Origin: Verrucomicrobiota bacterium
Lineage (GTDB): Bacteria > Verrucomicrobiota > Verrucomicrobiia > Limisphaerales > UBA9464
Direction: 5' to 3'
NCBI GenBank assembly: GCA_947471985.1
Contig: CANIZL010000041.1
Location: 1-53,339 of the forward strand
DNA length: 53,339 bases
Below the pieces are notes generated by a model, which was not told the origin of the DNA, ran no database searches, and saw only the letters and a program-made list of their open reading frames with translations. Positions 44,476-53,127 of this stretch are shown here, piece by piece. How positions within the stretch are numbered: position 1 is the stretch's first letter; every line of letters begins with the position of its first letter. The translations under genes and the position numbers were made by a program.

Positions 44476-45942
44476 CTACGCTAGGAGCTTCTGCCAGCGG
44501 GCGAGTTGTTTGCGCACCTCGCGGGTGCCGGGCGCGCCGGTGATGCTGCGGCGGGCCATCGCGCGCTCCAGGTCAAACGTCGACAGAACGTCAGCGCCAA
44601 ATTCGGCGGAAACACTCTGATACTCGGCGACGGAGAGTTCGTTGAGCGGCCGCCCCAGTTTTTCCGCCCGGGCGACGACGGCGCCCACCACGTGATGGGC
44701 CTGTCGAAACGGCAGGCCGCGACGTACCAGATAGTCCGCCAGATCGGTGGCCAGAAGTTGGGGATCGCGGGCGGCGGCGGCACAGGTGGCCGTGTTCACC
44801 TCGGTCTGATCCAGCATGGCCCCGGTCAATCGCACGCAGGCCCGGATCGTATGGGTGGTGTCGAACAACCGCTCCTTGTCCTCCTGCAGATCCCGATTGT
44901 AGGTCATGGGCAGGCCTTTCAGGAGGGTGAGCAGGGACATGAGATTGCCCACCACCCGACCGGTTTTGCCTCGCGTGAGTTCGGCGATATCCGGATTTTT
45001 CTTCTGCGGCATCAACGACGATCCCGTGGTGTAGGCATCGCCGATGCGGATGAAGCTGAACTCGCTGCTGAACCACAGGATGATGTCCTCGCTCAAGCGG
45101 CTCAGGTGCACGGCCATCAAAGCGGCCACGGCACAGAATTCCACCATGAAATCGCGATCGCTCACGCCGTCCATGGAGTTTTGGGTGACTCGGGGGCGTC
45201 CGCGTTCGTCGACAAAACCAAGCTGGAGCGCCACGAATTCCCGATCCAAGGGCAGGGTGCTGCCGGCCAGCGCGCCGGAGCCGAGCGGGCAGACATTCAG
45301 CCGCTGGCGGGCGTCCTGCAGGCGTCCGGCGTCGCGCTGCAGCATCTCCACATACGCGAGCAGGTGGTGCGCAAAATAGACCGGCTGCGCGCGTTGCAGA
45401 TGGGTGTAGCCGGGGATCAGGACCGTTTCATTGCGCGCCCCCAGGCGGACCAGAGCCGCCTGCAGCGCGCGGAGTTCCCCGGCCAGCACGTCCATTTCGT
45501 CCCGCAGCCATAGGCGCACATCCAAGGCCACCTGATCATTGCGCGAACGGGCGGTGTGGAGTTTCGCCCCGGCGGGGACCCGACGGGTTAATTCCGCCTC
45601 CAGGTTCATGTGGACGTCCTCCAATTGCGGATTCCAGACGAATCTTCCGGCCTCCACGTCCGCGGTGATTTCCGCGAAGCCCGTTTGGATGGCTTGCAAT
45701 TCCGCCGCCGTCAGGATGCCGATCTTTTTCAGCATGGCGGCGTGGGCCAGCGATCCCCGGATGTCGTGGCGCCAAAGTTGCCAATCGAAGCTGATCGATT
45801 CGGAGAACGCGGCGACATCCGCCGCGGGGCCGGTGCCGAAGCGCCCGCTGCGGGAGACGGGGGACGATGCGGGTGCGGGCGCGGGCGTTGCGGAGGCGGC
45901 AGTCGCAGACGGGCGATTTGATTTTGCAGAGGTCTTGGCCAT
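44476..45942 (-). CDS. argH: argininosuccinate lyase
   Basis: Splits argininosuccinate into arginine and fumarate, the last step of arginine synthesis. Motifs of the fumarase/aspartase superfamily are present: SRNDQVALDVRLWLRDEM, HLQRAQPVYFAHHLL and the signature GSSLMPQKKNPD. The length is 488 residues. The first 30 or so residues are an Ala/Pro/Ser-rich extension (AKTSAKSNRPSATAASAT...) not found in the enzyme core, which begins at about 34 with GRFGTGPA. It is a single gene, convergent with the MetE-like gene. Confidence 0.96.
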   Translation of the reverse strand: MAKTSAKSNRPSATAASATPAPAPASSPVSRSGRFGTGPAADVAAFSESISFDWQLWRHDIRGSLAHAAMLKKIGILTAAELQAIQTGFAEITADVEAGRFVWNPQLEDVHMNLEAELTRRVPAGAKLHTARSRNDQVALDVRLWLRDEMDVLAGELRALQAALVRLGARNETVLIPGYTHLQRAQPVYFAHHLLAYVEMLQRDAGRLQDARQRLNVCPLGSGALAGSTLPLDREFVALQLGFVDERGRPRVTQNSMDGVSDRDFMVEFCAVAALMAVHLSRLSEDIILWFSSEFSFIRIGDAYTTGSSLMPQKKNPDIAELTRGKTGRVVGNLMSLLTLLKGLPMTYNRDLQEDKERLFDTTHTIRACVRLTGAMLDQTEVNTATCAAAARDPQLLATDLADYLVRRGLPFRQAHHVVGAVVARAEKLGRPLNELSVAEYQSVSAEFGADVLSTFDLERAMARRSITGAPGTREVRKQLARWQKLLA

Positions 45943-46048
45943 GTCAAAAGCGAGGAACAGTGGCGGGCAAATCCGCGGCTTGGAAGGCTCAAGTGAGTGG
46001 GCTCAACCGGGCCCGGCCTTCCGCCGCGAGCGAGTCCCGGGATCAAAT

Positions 46049-46792
46049 TCAAATGCCGCGCGCCACGGCCCACACCACCACCTCGGCCGCGCCGGCCTCG
46101 CGCAGCACTCGGGCCACTCCATTGGTCGTCGCCCCGGTGGTGAACACATCATCGAGGACGATGAGCCGTTGGTTCTGAAGTTGCACCCCGGGCCGTCGGT
46201 CGAAGGCGCGCTGGACGTTTTCGGAACGTTCCGCCCGACTCAGGGTGGTTTGGGATTCCGTGGGGGTGATGCGTTCGACCAGGTCGTTTCGCAGTGGAAT
46301 CTGCAGCGATTCGGCGAGGGGTTCCGCCAGCAATTGGGCTTGATTGAATTCCCGTTCCCGCTGCTTCACGGGATGCAGGGGTACGGGGACGATCCCATGC
46401 CACGGGGCGCTGGCGGCGCGGAGAGCGGGCAGGGCCTCCTGCAGGAGCAGTTCCGTAAGAAACGGCCGAAACCACAGGGCACGCTGATACTTGAACTGAT
46501 GAATGGCTTCCAGGATCGGGCCCTTCGCTTCGGCCACGGCGCGGGACGACGTGAAATGGAGGGTCAGTTCGCGACAGTTGGAGCATTCAAACTCCTGCGT
46601 CACCCCGCCGGCGAACGGCAGACCACAGCGTTGACAGTAGGGCGCACGGATGTAGCGGATGCGGCGACGACATTCGCTTCCCACGTAGCCCTCGGCGGCC
46701 GTGGCGCGTTCATCGTGGCAGATTTGGCAGACCGGAGGGAACACCAGACCCAGGACACTTTCCCACCAGCTCGGCCGGTTAGCGGTGTTCAT
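46049..46792 (-). CDS. ComF-family phosphoribosyltransferase
   Basis: A 247-residue ComF-like protein, linked to DNA uptake in competent bacteria. It has zinc-binding Cys pairs (CQICHDE, YCQRCGLPF, ECSNCREL) and a PRTase core with LIVLDDVFTTGATTNG, the PRPP-binding loop. A longer frame to 46966 exists, but the start at 46792 (MNTANRPSW) is where the fold begins; the longer one lies entirely over the preceding CPBP gene. This start overlaps the upstream gene's end by 14 bases. Exact cellular role is not established outside model species; no competence genes are nearby. Confidence 0.88.
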   Translation of the reverse strand: MNTANRPSWWESVLGLVFPPVCQICHDERATAAEGYVGSECRRRIRYIRAPYCQRCGLPFAGGVTQEFECSNCRELTLHFTSSRAVAEAKGPILEAIHQFKYQRALWFRPFLTELLLQEALPALRAASAPWHGIVPVPLHPVKQREREFNQAQLLAEPLAESLQIPLRNDLVERITPTESQTTLSRAERSENVQRAFDRRPGVQLQNQRLIVLDDVFTTGATTNGVARVLREAGAAEVVVWAVARGI

Positions 46793-47672
46793 GGTGCGCG
46801 GACGTGGGGCGGCGGCGGTGCAGGATGACGCCAACGCCCGCGAGGACCAAAAGCGCGAGCCAGCCATCATAAAGTCGACTGGAACCCCAGAAAGACCCGG
46901 CCACCGCCACTCCGGTGGCAGTGGTGGCAAAACCGTACGCCTTGAGCCAAAAGATCCAGCCGGCATGGAGGCCGACGCCGAACCAAATGTGGCCCGTGCG
47001 TTCGCGGGCCTGGGCCAACAACCAGCCGGCGAGGGTCAACGTCAGCCAGCCGGGGATCAATTCCCGCACGTCCATGAATCCCGCCAACATCCGCCCCAGC
47101 GTGGTGAATCCCGAGGTGGCGGTGATGACGGTGGGGCTGGGTGGGCGCTGGAAGAAATGAACGAACGCGTAGAGGCCGCTGCTCAAGGCCGCCGCCCACG
47201 CGAAGGAACCGGCCCGACGCAGCGCGGAATACACCGCACCACGAAACAGCAGTTCCTCCAGCACGCTGACCAGCAGGGCCGAGCCCAAGGCGGTGCCCAG
47301 ATGGCGGAACCAGAGCGGGGCTGCCGCGGCCGGATTCCAGATCCGGGCACCCGCCAGTACGGTTATCAGTGCGGCCAGTCCCAGGGATCCCCAACCGTAG
47401 CCGATACCCCGGAGCCAATCGCGTACGTGAGCGGTGGGCTGATCGGCGCCGATGGATCGCCACGAGTTCGCTCGCAGCGCCCGGAGCAGCGGCCACAGCC
47501 CGGCCAGGGCGAGTCCCAGCAGGCAGCGGTTTACGTACCGGTGGAACGGTTGGTGGGCGAGGGATGAATCGGGCCCGATCGCCTGAACGCCGTGCCACAC
47601 CCAGGGCGACACCAGCGCCGCACCGAGCAATACCACGGCGAGATAGAGGAGCAGGGCCCGCACGGGTTTCAT
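46779..47672 (-). CDS. CPBP-family intramembrane metalloprotease
   Basis: A 297-residue membrane protein with about eight hydrophobic segments. The conserved motifs are present: EELLFRG (SVLEELLFRGAVYS) near 160, and a downstream ALSSGLYAFVHFF segment with the His, matching the EExxxR...HxxxN type. CPBP proteases cut inside the membrane; some members are only chaperones or bacteriocin-immunity proteins. Its 3' end overlaps the start of the ComF-like gene by 14 bases. The substrate is unknown. Confidence 0.88.
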   Translation of the reverse strand: MKPVRALLLYLAVVLLGAALVSPWVWHGVQAIGPDSSLAHQPFHRYVNRCLLGLALAGLWPLLRALRANSWRSIGADQPTAHVRDWLRGIGYGWGSLGLAALITVLAGARIWNPAAAAPLWFRHLGTALGSALLVSVLEELLFRGAVYSALRRAGSFAWAAALSSGLYAFVHFFQRPPSPTVITATSGFTTLGRMLAGFMDVRELIPGWLTLTLAGWLLAQARERTGHIWFGVGLHAGWIFWLKAYGFATTATGVAVAGSFWGSSRLYDGWLALLVLAGVGVILHRRRPTSAHHEHR

Positions 47673-47750
47673 GCGGCAGGGCGAGGACCAGGGCGTTTTT
47701 TGGTGAAGCTCAATCGCCCGCCAAGGAAGCAGTTTCCGGGGCCAAAGGAA

Positions 47751-47780
47751 TCAAAAGTCGCGGGCCCGGGTCCCCGGGCC
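47751..47780 (-). terminator. possible weak terminator after the DUF1501 gene
   Basis: GGCCCGGG/CCCGGGCC is a perfect eight-base-pair stem with a two-base loop (47763-47780). On the minus strand it is followed by CGCGACTTTT, a short and interrupted T-run. Confidence 0.3.
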
Positions 47781-47792
47781 GGCGCCCATCGA

Positions 47793-49100
47793 TTAACCCA
47801 CCAAGCGGAGCGGCGGAAAGGTCCGGCCCAAAATGGGTGTGCTGGGTGTGCCGAGCCAGTGCTCGAGCAAATCGGCATAAATGGCGCGGAAATCCGTGTG
47901 GTGACGCACATCGCCGTTCAGGAGATCGGCGGGCGCCAGACTCGGTGCCGGGCCATGGAATCCGGGACGAATCTTCCCGCCCAGGAGGAACACGGGCGCG
48001 CCTGCTCCGTGATCCGTGCCGCCCGATTGATTTTCCGCCACGCGCCGTCCGAATTCCGAGAAGGTCAACACGGCCACCCGATCCAATTGGCCCAGGGCGT
48101 TGAGGTCGGCCACGAAGGCGGCCAGGGCGTCGCCGAGTTCCCTCAGTAGGCGGGCGTGCGCGCCGAGTTGATGCGTGTGGGTGTCGTAGCCGCCGTGGCT
48201 GAGATAGAAGACCCGCGTGGGCAGACCCCCGGCGATCAGTTGGGCCACCAATTTCAGGTTGGCCGCGAGGGCGTTGGCGGGATAGGAGACCTCGTTTTTC
48301 ACCTTGGCGGCCAGGCGTTGGATCGTGTCGCTGCTGGTTTGCGCGGTGAAGGCGGTTCGTTCGAGGAACGCGCGGGGATCGTCCACCGTCAGGTGCCCGG
48401 AACCGAGGTTTTGAATGGTGCCGCCGGAGGGGCCGACCTCCGCGTTCATCTGCCGATAGAACGGGCGACCGCTTCCGCCGTCGCTCATCTTGCCCTCGTC
48501 GGGCTCGACATACTGGTACGCTTGGGGGTTCTCCAGACTGATTCCGCTGGGCTTTTGAGCCGCAAAGGCCTGGGGCCGGGTGCGACCGAGGGCGACGCCC
48601 ACCGTCGGATCCTGACCGGAACACGCGTGATCAAAATAGCGACCCAGCCAGCCGTGGCGTTCGACCTTCTGGCTGTCGCTGGCGGTGGCCCAGATTTCGG
48701 TGGAGCGGAAATGGGAGCGGTTGGGGTTCGGGTAGCCTACGCCGTGAACCACCGCCAGTCGGCCCTGGTCCTGCAGGACCTGAAATCCCCGCAACGCCGG
48801 ATGGAGGCCGAATTGATCATTGAGTTTGAGGACGTCCGCGGCGGCGAGACCCAGGTGTGGCCGGGCCCGGTGATATTCATCGTTCGCAAACGGCACCACG
48901 GTGTTGAGTCCGTCATTGCCCCCCGCCAGCTGCAGGACCACCAGGATGGGCGTGTCCCGGCCGGTTTTGGCCTGCGTCGCCGAGCGGGCCTCGGCCTCGG
49001 CGGACAGAGATTGAAAAGTGCCGGCTAGGAAACCAGGCACGGTGGCGGCGAAGGAACCGCCGACGGCGGAGGTTCGTAGAAAAGAACGTCGGGATTGCAT
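47793..49100 (-). CDS. DUF1501 family exported protein
   Basis: A 435-residue protein with a Tat-type signal (SRRSFLRTSAVGGSFAATVPGFLAG). It shows the DUF1501 landmarks: LVVLQLAGGNDGLNTVVP, GVGYPNPNRSHFRSTEIWAT, FYLSHGGYDTHTHQLGAH and LTFSEFGRRVAENQSGGTDHGAGAP. The fold is related to the alkaline-phosphatase/sulfatase superfamily. It lies 42 bases downstream of a DUF1800 gene, and the two families nearly always occur as a pair, so they probably act together in the envelope. The reaction is not known. Confidence 0.95.
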   Translation of the reverse strand: MQSRRSFLRTSAVGGSFAATVPGFLAGTFQSLSAEAEARSATQAKTGRDTPILVVLQLAGGNDGLNTVVPFANDEYHRARPHLGLAAADVLKLNDQFGLHPALRGFQVLQDQGRLAVVHGVGYPNPNRSHFRSTEIWATASDSQKVERHGWLGRYFDHACSGQDPTVGVALGRTRPQAFAAQKPSGISLENPQAYQYVEPDEGKMSDGGSGRPFYRQMNAEVGPSGGTIQNLGSGHLTVDDPRAFLERTAFTAQTSSDTIQRLAAKVKNEVSYPANALAANLKLVAQLIAGGLPTRVFYLSHGGYDTHTHQLGAHARLLRELGDALAAFVADLNALGQLDRVAVLTFSEFGRRVAENQSGGTDHGAGAPVFLLGGKIRPGFHGPAPSLAPADLLNGDVRHHTDFRAIYADLLEHWLGTPSTPILGRTFPPLRLVG

Positions 49101-49142
49101 GGGACAGGTGGGAAGTGTGGGATGGTGAAGCGTGGGTTAGGT

Positions 49143-50615
49143 TCACGTGAGCTGGTATTCGGACGTGCACATGGCCAGCCGAAGCAAGCCCCGCAGTTGC
49201 TTGGGCCCGTGCGTCTCCTGCGATTCCAGAAAGCGCAGCAATGCCGAGCGATCCTTCTCGGGCAGGCGGGATTGAAAAAGGCGGCGCTCCACCGCGGCCA
49301 CGAGGGCTTCCGGGGACTTCCGATCTTCGTCGCCAAACAACCGCTCAACGGGGGCGGCCCCGATAGCCAAGGCGCGTGCGCGCGTCGAGCCGGCCGGTTT
49401 TGTGCCGCGTTGAATCCGGGGCAGGGGATTCTCGCCGGTCGTGAGCAGCAGGGCGAGATTGTGCCGTGTGAGCAGGGTGCTGGTGTTGATCCAGGCGATC
49501 CCGCCATCCCAGCCTTTGACATTGGGGGGATTGAACAACTCCTGGCCGAGCAAGCGGAGGGAATTGTGGGTGAGGGGCGCGGGGGGCAGATCCCGTTCCA
49601 ACTGCCGGCAGGCCCCGACCAGCAATTGCACGGGGGATTTGATCTGCCGGCGACACCGGGCGGGTTCGTAGAAGGCGACGCTGTGGAAAATGGTTTTCAG
49701 AAACGGGGCAAACTGCAGATCGTGGCGCCGAAGTTCGGCGGCGAGGGCCGAGGACTCCTCATCCGACGGTTCCGTTCCGGCGAAGAAACTCCACAGCTTG
49801 CCGGCGATGAACGCCGCCGCTGCGGGCTGGCGCGTGATGAGACGAATTAATCCGTGTTCGTCGAAATCTCCCGTCTCGCCCAAGAGGTGCTTGGGCCGCG
49901 GATCGCGAAGGCGTGGCCGATGGACGGGCTCCTGCCGCAATCGATCGTAAGTCAATCCGGTCAGTGCCCGGGCCGCCTCGGTGACATCGGACTCGGTGTA
50001 GTTGCCCTCGCCCAGGGTGAAGAGCTCGAGGAGTTCCCGGGCATAGTTCTCGTTGGGGTGGCCGGGTTTGGATTCGGCCTGGTCGAGATACAGGAGCATG
50101 GCGGGATCCTGCGTGACGGCGGCCAGCAAGGCCGGCCAGTGGCCGGCGGCGTGTTCCCGGAAGAGCTGGTTCTGCCGGTACATAAGCCGCGCACTGCGAA
50201 CTTTTTGGGCGCTGGTGGCGAAGTGGCCGTGCCAGAATAACGTCAATTTCTCCTGCAAGGGCGCGCCTTCGGCCGTCATCCGTCGCAGCCAGATCTGTTG
50301 TAACTCCAGCAGGTGTCGGTGGTTCTCCTGTTGGACTTCCCGTCGCATTTTTTGCCGCTGTTCCTCCGTTGCCTGCCGGAGCGCGGCCAGCTTGGTCGCA
50401 CGGTCGGGGTCGGGCCGCGCCCAGTCGGGTTCGGTGAAGGCCACGGGGGCGGCGGTGAAATCGAGCAACTGCCGAACGGCACCGGGCAACCCCTGCGAGT
50501 GCAGGCGCTCGATTTCGCCGGGAGTGCCTCCCCAGCCCGCCCGATTCAACAGATGGGCCGCCGCGGCGTGGTTCCATCGGGCTTCCGGCAAAGGTGTGAG
50601 ATCCAACTGATTCAT
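49143..50615 (-). CDS. DUF1800 family protein
   Basis: A 490-residue protein of the DUF1800 family: AAHLLNRAGWGGTPGEIERL at the start, LFWHGHFATSAQKVR, ENYARELLELFTLGEGNYTE in the middle, and LLRLAMCTSEYQLT at the end. I use the ATG at 50615; a longer frame to 50681 adds 22 unrelated residues. There is no clear signal peptide, although its partner, the DUF1501 protein 42 bases downstream, has one. The pair is conserved throughout Planctomycetota, Verrucomicrobiota and some Proteobacteria. The function is unknown. Confidence 0.93.
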   Translation of the reverse strand: MNQLDLTPLPEARWNHAAAAHLLNRAGWGGTPGEIERLHSQGLPGAVRQLLDFTAAPVAFTEPDWARPDPDRATKLAALRQATEEQRQKMRREVQQENHRHLLELQQIWLRRMTAEGAPLQEKLTLFWHGHFATSAQKVRSARLMYRQNQLFREHAAGHWPALLAAVTQDPAMLLYLDQAESKPGHPNENYARELLELFTLGEGNYTESDVTEAARALTGLTYDRLRQEPVHRPRLRDPRPKHLLGETGDFDEHGLIRLITRQPAAAAFIAGKLWSFFAGTEPSDEESSALAAELRRHDLQFAPFLKTIFHSVAFYEPARCRRQIKSPVQLLVGACRQLERDLPPAPLTHNSLRLLGQELFNPPNVKGWDGGIAWINTSTLLTRHNLALLLTTGENPLPRIQRGTKPAGSTRARALAIGAAPVERLFGDEDRKSPEALVAAVERRLFQSRLPEKDRSALLRFLESQETHGPKQLRGLLRLAMCTSEYQLT

Positions 50616-50756
50616 GGGGGAGCAGACGATTGAGCCCGGCAAAAGGTTACCCCGGCCAGTCCACCCCGCGATTTCCGCCATTCACCGCTTTTTACTGGGC
50701 AGTTCCCGGCTTGCGCTGCAACGTGACGTAGTTCTAGTCGAGTCAGTTGATTCTTT

Positions 50757-52907
50757 ATGAGGACGGAAACTTTTTTGGCGACCCTGAACTCCGCGGTGGA
50801 TACCCGGACGGCCAAAGCCATGAAGCGTGCCGGGCGCCGCGCATTGATCGTCGCGTTGCTCGTGGGCGGTTCGGCCCGGGCCGGCGCGGCCAGCATCGCG
50901 CGGGTCTGGAATGAACGGGCCCTGGCGTCCATCCGGGTGGACACGCCGCATCCACCCGCCCAAGCCCGCAACCTTTTCAGTCTGTCGGTCTGCATGTACG
51001 ACGCGTGGGCGGCGTATGACACCAATTCCTCCGTGGGGTACGTCTATCGCGACAAGCACCCGGCGGTCGATGTCGCCGCGGCCCGCCGGGAAGCCATCAG
51101 CTATGCCGCGTATCGGATCCTGCGGGAGCGTCATGTGTTTTCCAAGACGGCGACGACCACGTTGGCGGCGGACGATGCCCAGATGGAAGCGCTGGGCTAC
51201 AGCACCAGCAATCAATCGCGGGATACCAGCACGCCGGCGGGGGTTGGCAACACCATCTACGATCAGGTGTCCGCCTGGTTCATCAACGATGGAGCCCGGC
51301 AGACGGAAGGAACTCCGACGTCGCCCTATCCGGACTACCCATTGTCGCAGGGCGGATACTTTTATCTGAATCCGCCCTTGGCTGTGGCGATTGCCGGAAT
51401 TGATGACGGAACGGGGCGCACGGTGGTGGATGTGAACCAGTGGCAGCGATTGCAGATCGTCAACGGCTTCGATCAAAACGGATTCCCCACCGGACCGGTT
51501 CAGCCCTATCTCGGCGCGCAATGGCTGGGGGTACGCCCGTTTGCCCTGACCCGCGTGGACGCCACCAAGCCGTGGATCGACCCGGGTCCGCCGCCGTATT
51601 TTTACGAAAACGACAGCAAGGCCAGTGCCGCGTTTCGCAGCAATGTGGTGGAGGTCATCCGGCACAGCAGCGAATTGACCCCGGATGATGGTGTGACGAT
51701 GGACATCTCGCCGGGATCCTTTGGCAATAATTCCTTGGGCACCAATGACGGCCACGGACATGCATTGAATCCGGCGACGGGACTGCCCTACGAGCCCAAT
51801 GTGGTCAAACGGGGCGATTTTGTGCGGGTATTGGCGGAGTTTTGGGCGGACGGCCCGAATTCGGAAACCCCTCCCGGGCATTGGAATACGCTGGCCAACG
51901 CAGTGGCCGACCATGGCGCCACGGTTAAACGGATTGGCGGTACCGGGCCGGTGGTTCCGGATCTGGAGTGGGACGTGAAGTGCTATTTCAGTCTGAACGC
52001 CGCGTTGCACGATGCCGCGTGTAGTGCCTGGTCATTAAAACGTTACTATCTGGGCTGGCGGCCCATCACCGCAGTTCGCTATTTGGCGGGCTTGGGGCAA
52101 TCGTCGGATCCATCACTGCCGCACTACCACAAAAACGGCCTGCCGTTGATCCCCAATATCATCGAGTTGGTGACGCCGGCGACCATCGCTTCGGGCCGCC
52201 ACGCCGGACTTACAGTGGGGCAAATTGCGCTGCTCACCTGGCCGGGTGAACCCGGGGATCCGGCCAATCAGTACCAAGGCGTTAAATGGAAGCACGGTAT
52301 TTCCTGGGTGCCGTACCAGCGGAAGAATTTCGTGACGCCGGCCTTCCCGGGCTACACTTCGGGGCACAGTTCCTTCAGTCGGTCCGCGGCGGAGCTTTTG
52401 GCCGCCTTTACGGGATCCGAATACTTTCCGGGCGGAATGGCGACCTACACGTCGCCGGCGAACACGGGTTTGGCCTTTGAGAAAGGCCCCAGCACGGATA
52501 TCCAACTCCAATGGGCCACCTACTTTGACGCGGCGGATCAGGCGGGCCTGTCGCGCATCTGGGGGGGCATTCACCCGCCGATCGACGATTTCGGCGGACG
52601 TGTGGCCGGAGCGCAATGCGGACGGCAAACGTGGGCGCTGGCGCGGAAATACTGGAACGGGGAGGTGGCGTCCACCTCGCCGAACCTGGCGATCCGGCAA
52701 CTGAAGAACGGAGCTCAGGAACTTCGCTTCGAAACTTTGCGCGGCTTGTACTGCAAGTTGCAGTCGGCCCCGGAGCTGAATGCCGCCTTTGCGGACGATG
52801 GCGGCGGCTTTACCCAAGTGATGGAAACCCTCTGGGTGCGAACGAATACGCCCACCGAGGGGGACCGCTTTTATCGCGCGGTGATTGCCACGAAACCCGC
52901 GCCTTGA
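50757..52907 (+). CDS. vanadium-haloperoxidase-like PAP2-superfamily exported protein
   Basis: A 716-residue exported protein with all three active-site segments of the vanadium haloperoxidase/PAP2 superfamily: K428 to R435-P436 (KRYYLGWRP), S-G-H537 (YTSGHSS) and S-R600 to H606 (SRIWGGIHPPIDD). The spacings K to R (7) and R to H (6) equal those of the fungal vanadium chloroperoxidase (K353-R360, R490-H496). The ATG at 50820 (MKRAGRRALIVALLVGGSARAGA) gives a cleaner signal peptide than the ATG at 50757 and is my preferred start. Exported; may be a haloperoxidase or an acid phosphatase. It is divergent from the DUF1800 gene. Confidence 0.88.
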   Translation: MRTETFLATLNSAVDTRTAKAMKRAGRRALIVALLVGGSARAGAASIARVWNERALASIRVDTPHPPAQARNLFSLSVCMYDAWAAYDTNSSVGYVYRDKHPAVDVAAARREAISYAAYRILRERHVFSKTATTTLAADDAQMEALGYSTSNQSRDTSTPAGVGNTIYDQVSAWFINDGARQTEGTPTSPYPDYPLSQGGYFYLNPPLAVAIAGIDDGTGRTVVDVNQWQRLQIVNGFDQNGFPTGPVQPYLGAQWLGVRPFALTRVDATKPWIDPGPPPYFYENDSKASAAFRSNVVEVIRHSSELTPDDGVTMDISPGSFGNNSLGTNDGHGHALNPATGLPYEPNVVKRGDFVRVLAEFWADGPNSETPPGHWNTLANAVADHGATVKRIGGTGPVVPDLEWDVKCYFSLNAALHDAACSAWSLKRYYLGWRPITAVRYLAGLGQSSDPSLPHYHKNGLPLIPNIIELVTPATIASGRHAGLTVGQIALLTWPGEPGDPANQYQGVKWKHGISWVPYQRKNFVTPAFPGYTSGHSSFSRSAAELLAAFTGSEYFPGGMATYTSPANTGLAFEKGPSTDIQLQWATYFDAADQAGLSRIWGGIHPPIDDFGGRVAGAQCGRQTWALARKYWNGEVASTSPNLAIRQLKNGAQELRFETLRGLYCKLQSAPELNAAFADDGGGFTQVMETLWVRTNTPTEGDRFYRAVIATKPAP

Positions 52908-53127
52908 GTCGTCTCAGCGTTGTTCTGTATTGGGATGGAGGAGCCGTTTGTCGTCGTGACAGGTGGGTTTGGAGGGCAGGCGTCCCCGTAGCCGCGGTGG
53001 GCCAAGATGCGCTCGCCGGGATACGGTGGCCGTACATTAACTCAAACCCAGGTCCGAACGGGTTGACCCTGCCTCTCCTGGGGCCGCGTATTTGGTTTCC
53101 TCATCGTCGCTCGCCCCGGTTGTCTCA
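52908..53127. other. intergenic region after the haloperoxidase-like gene
   Basis: About 220 bases between the haloperoxidase-like gene and the apparent left end of the insertion sequence. I see no gene, clear terminator hairpin or RNA gene in it. Together with the insertion-sequence leader it makes a stretch of about 350 bases without a gene. Confidence 0.6.

Noticed and set aside
45943-46048. GGAAGGC/GCCTTCC inverted repeat between ComF-like and argH
   Set aside because: Long loop and no T-run; not enough for a terminator or operator call.
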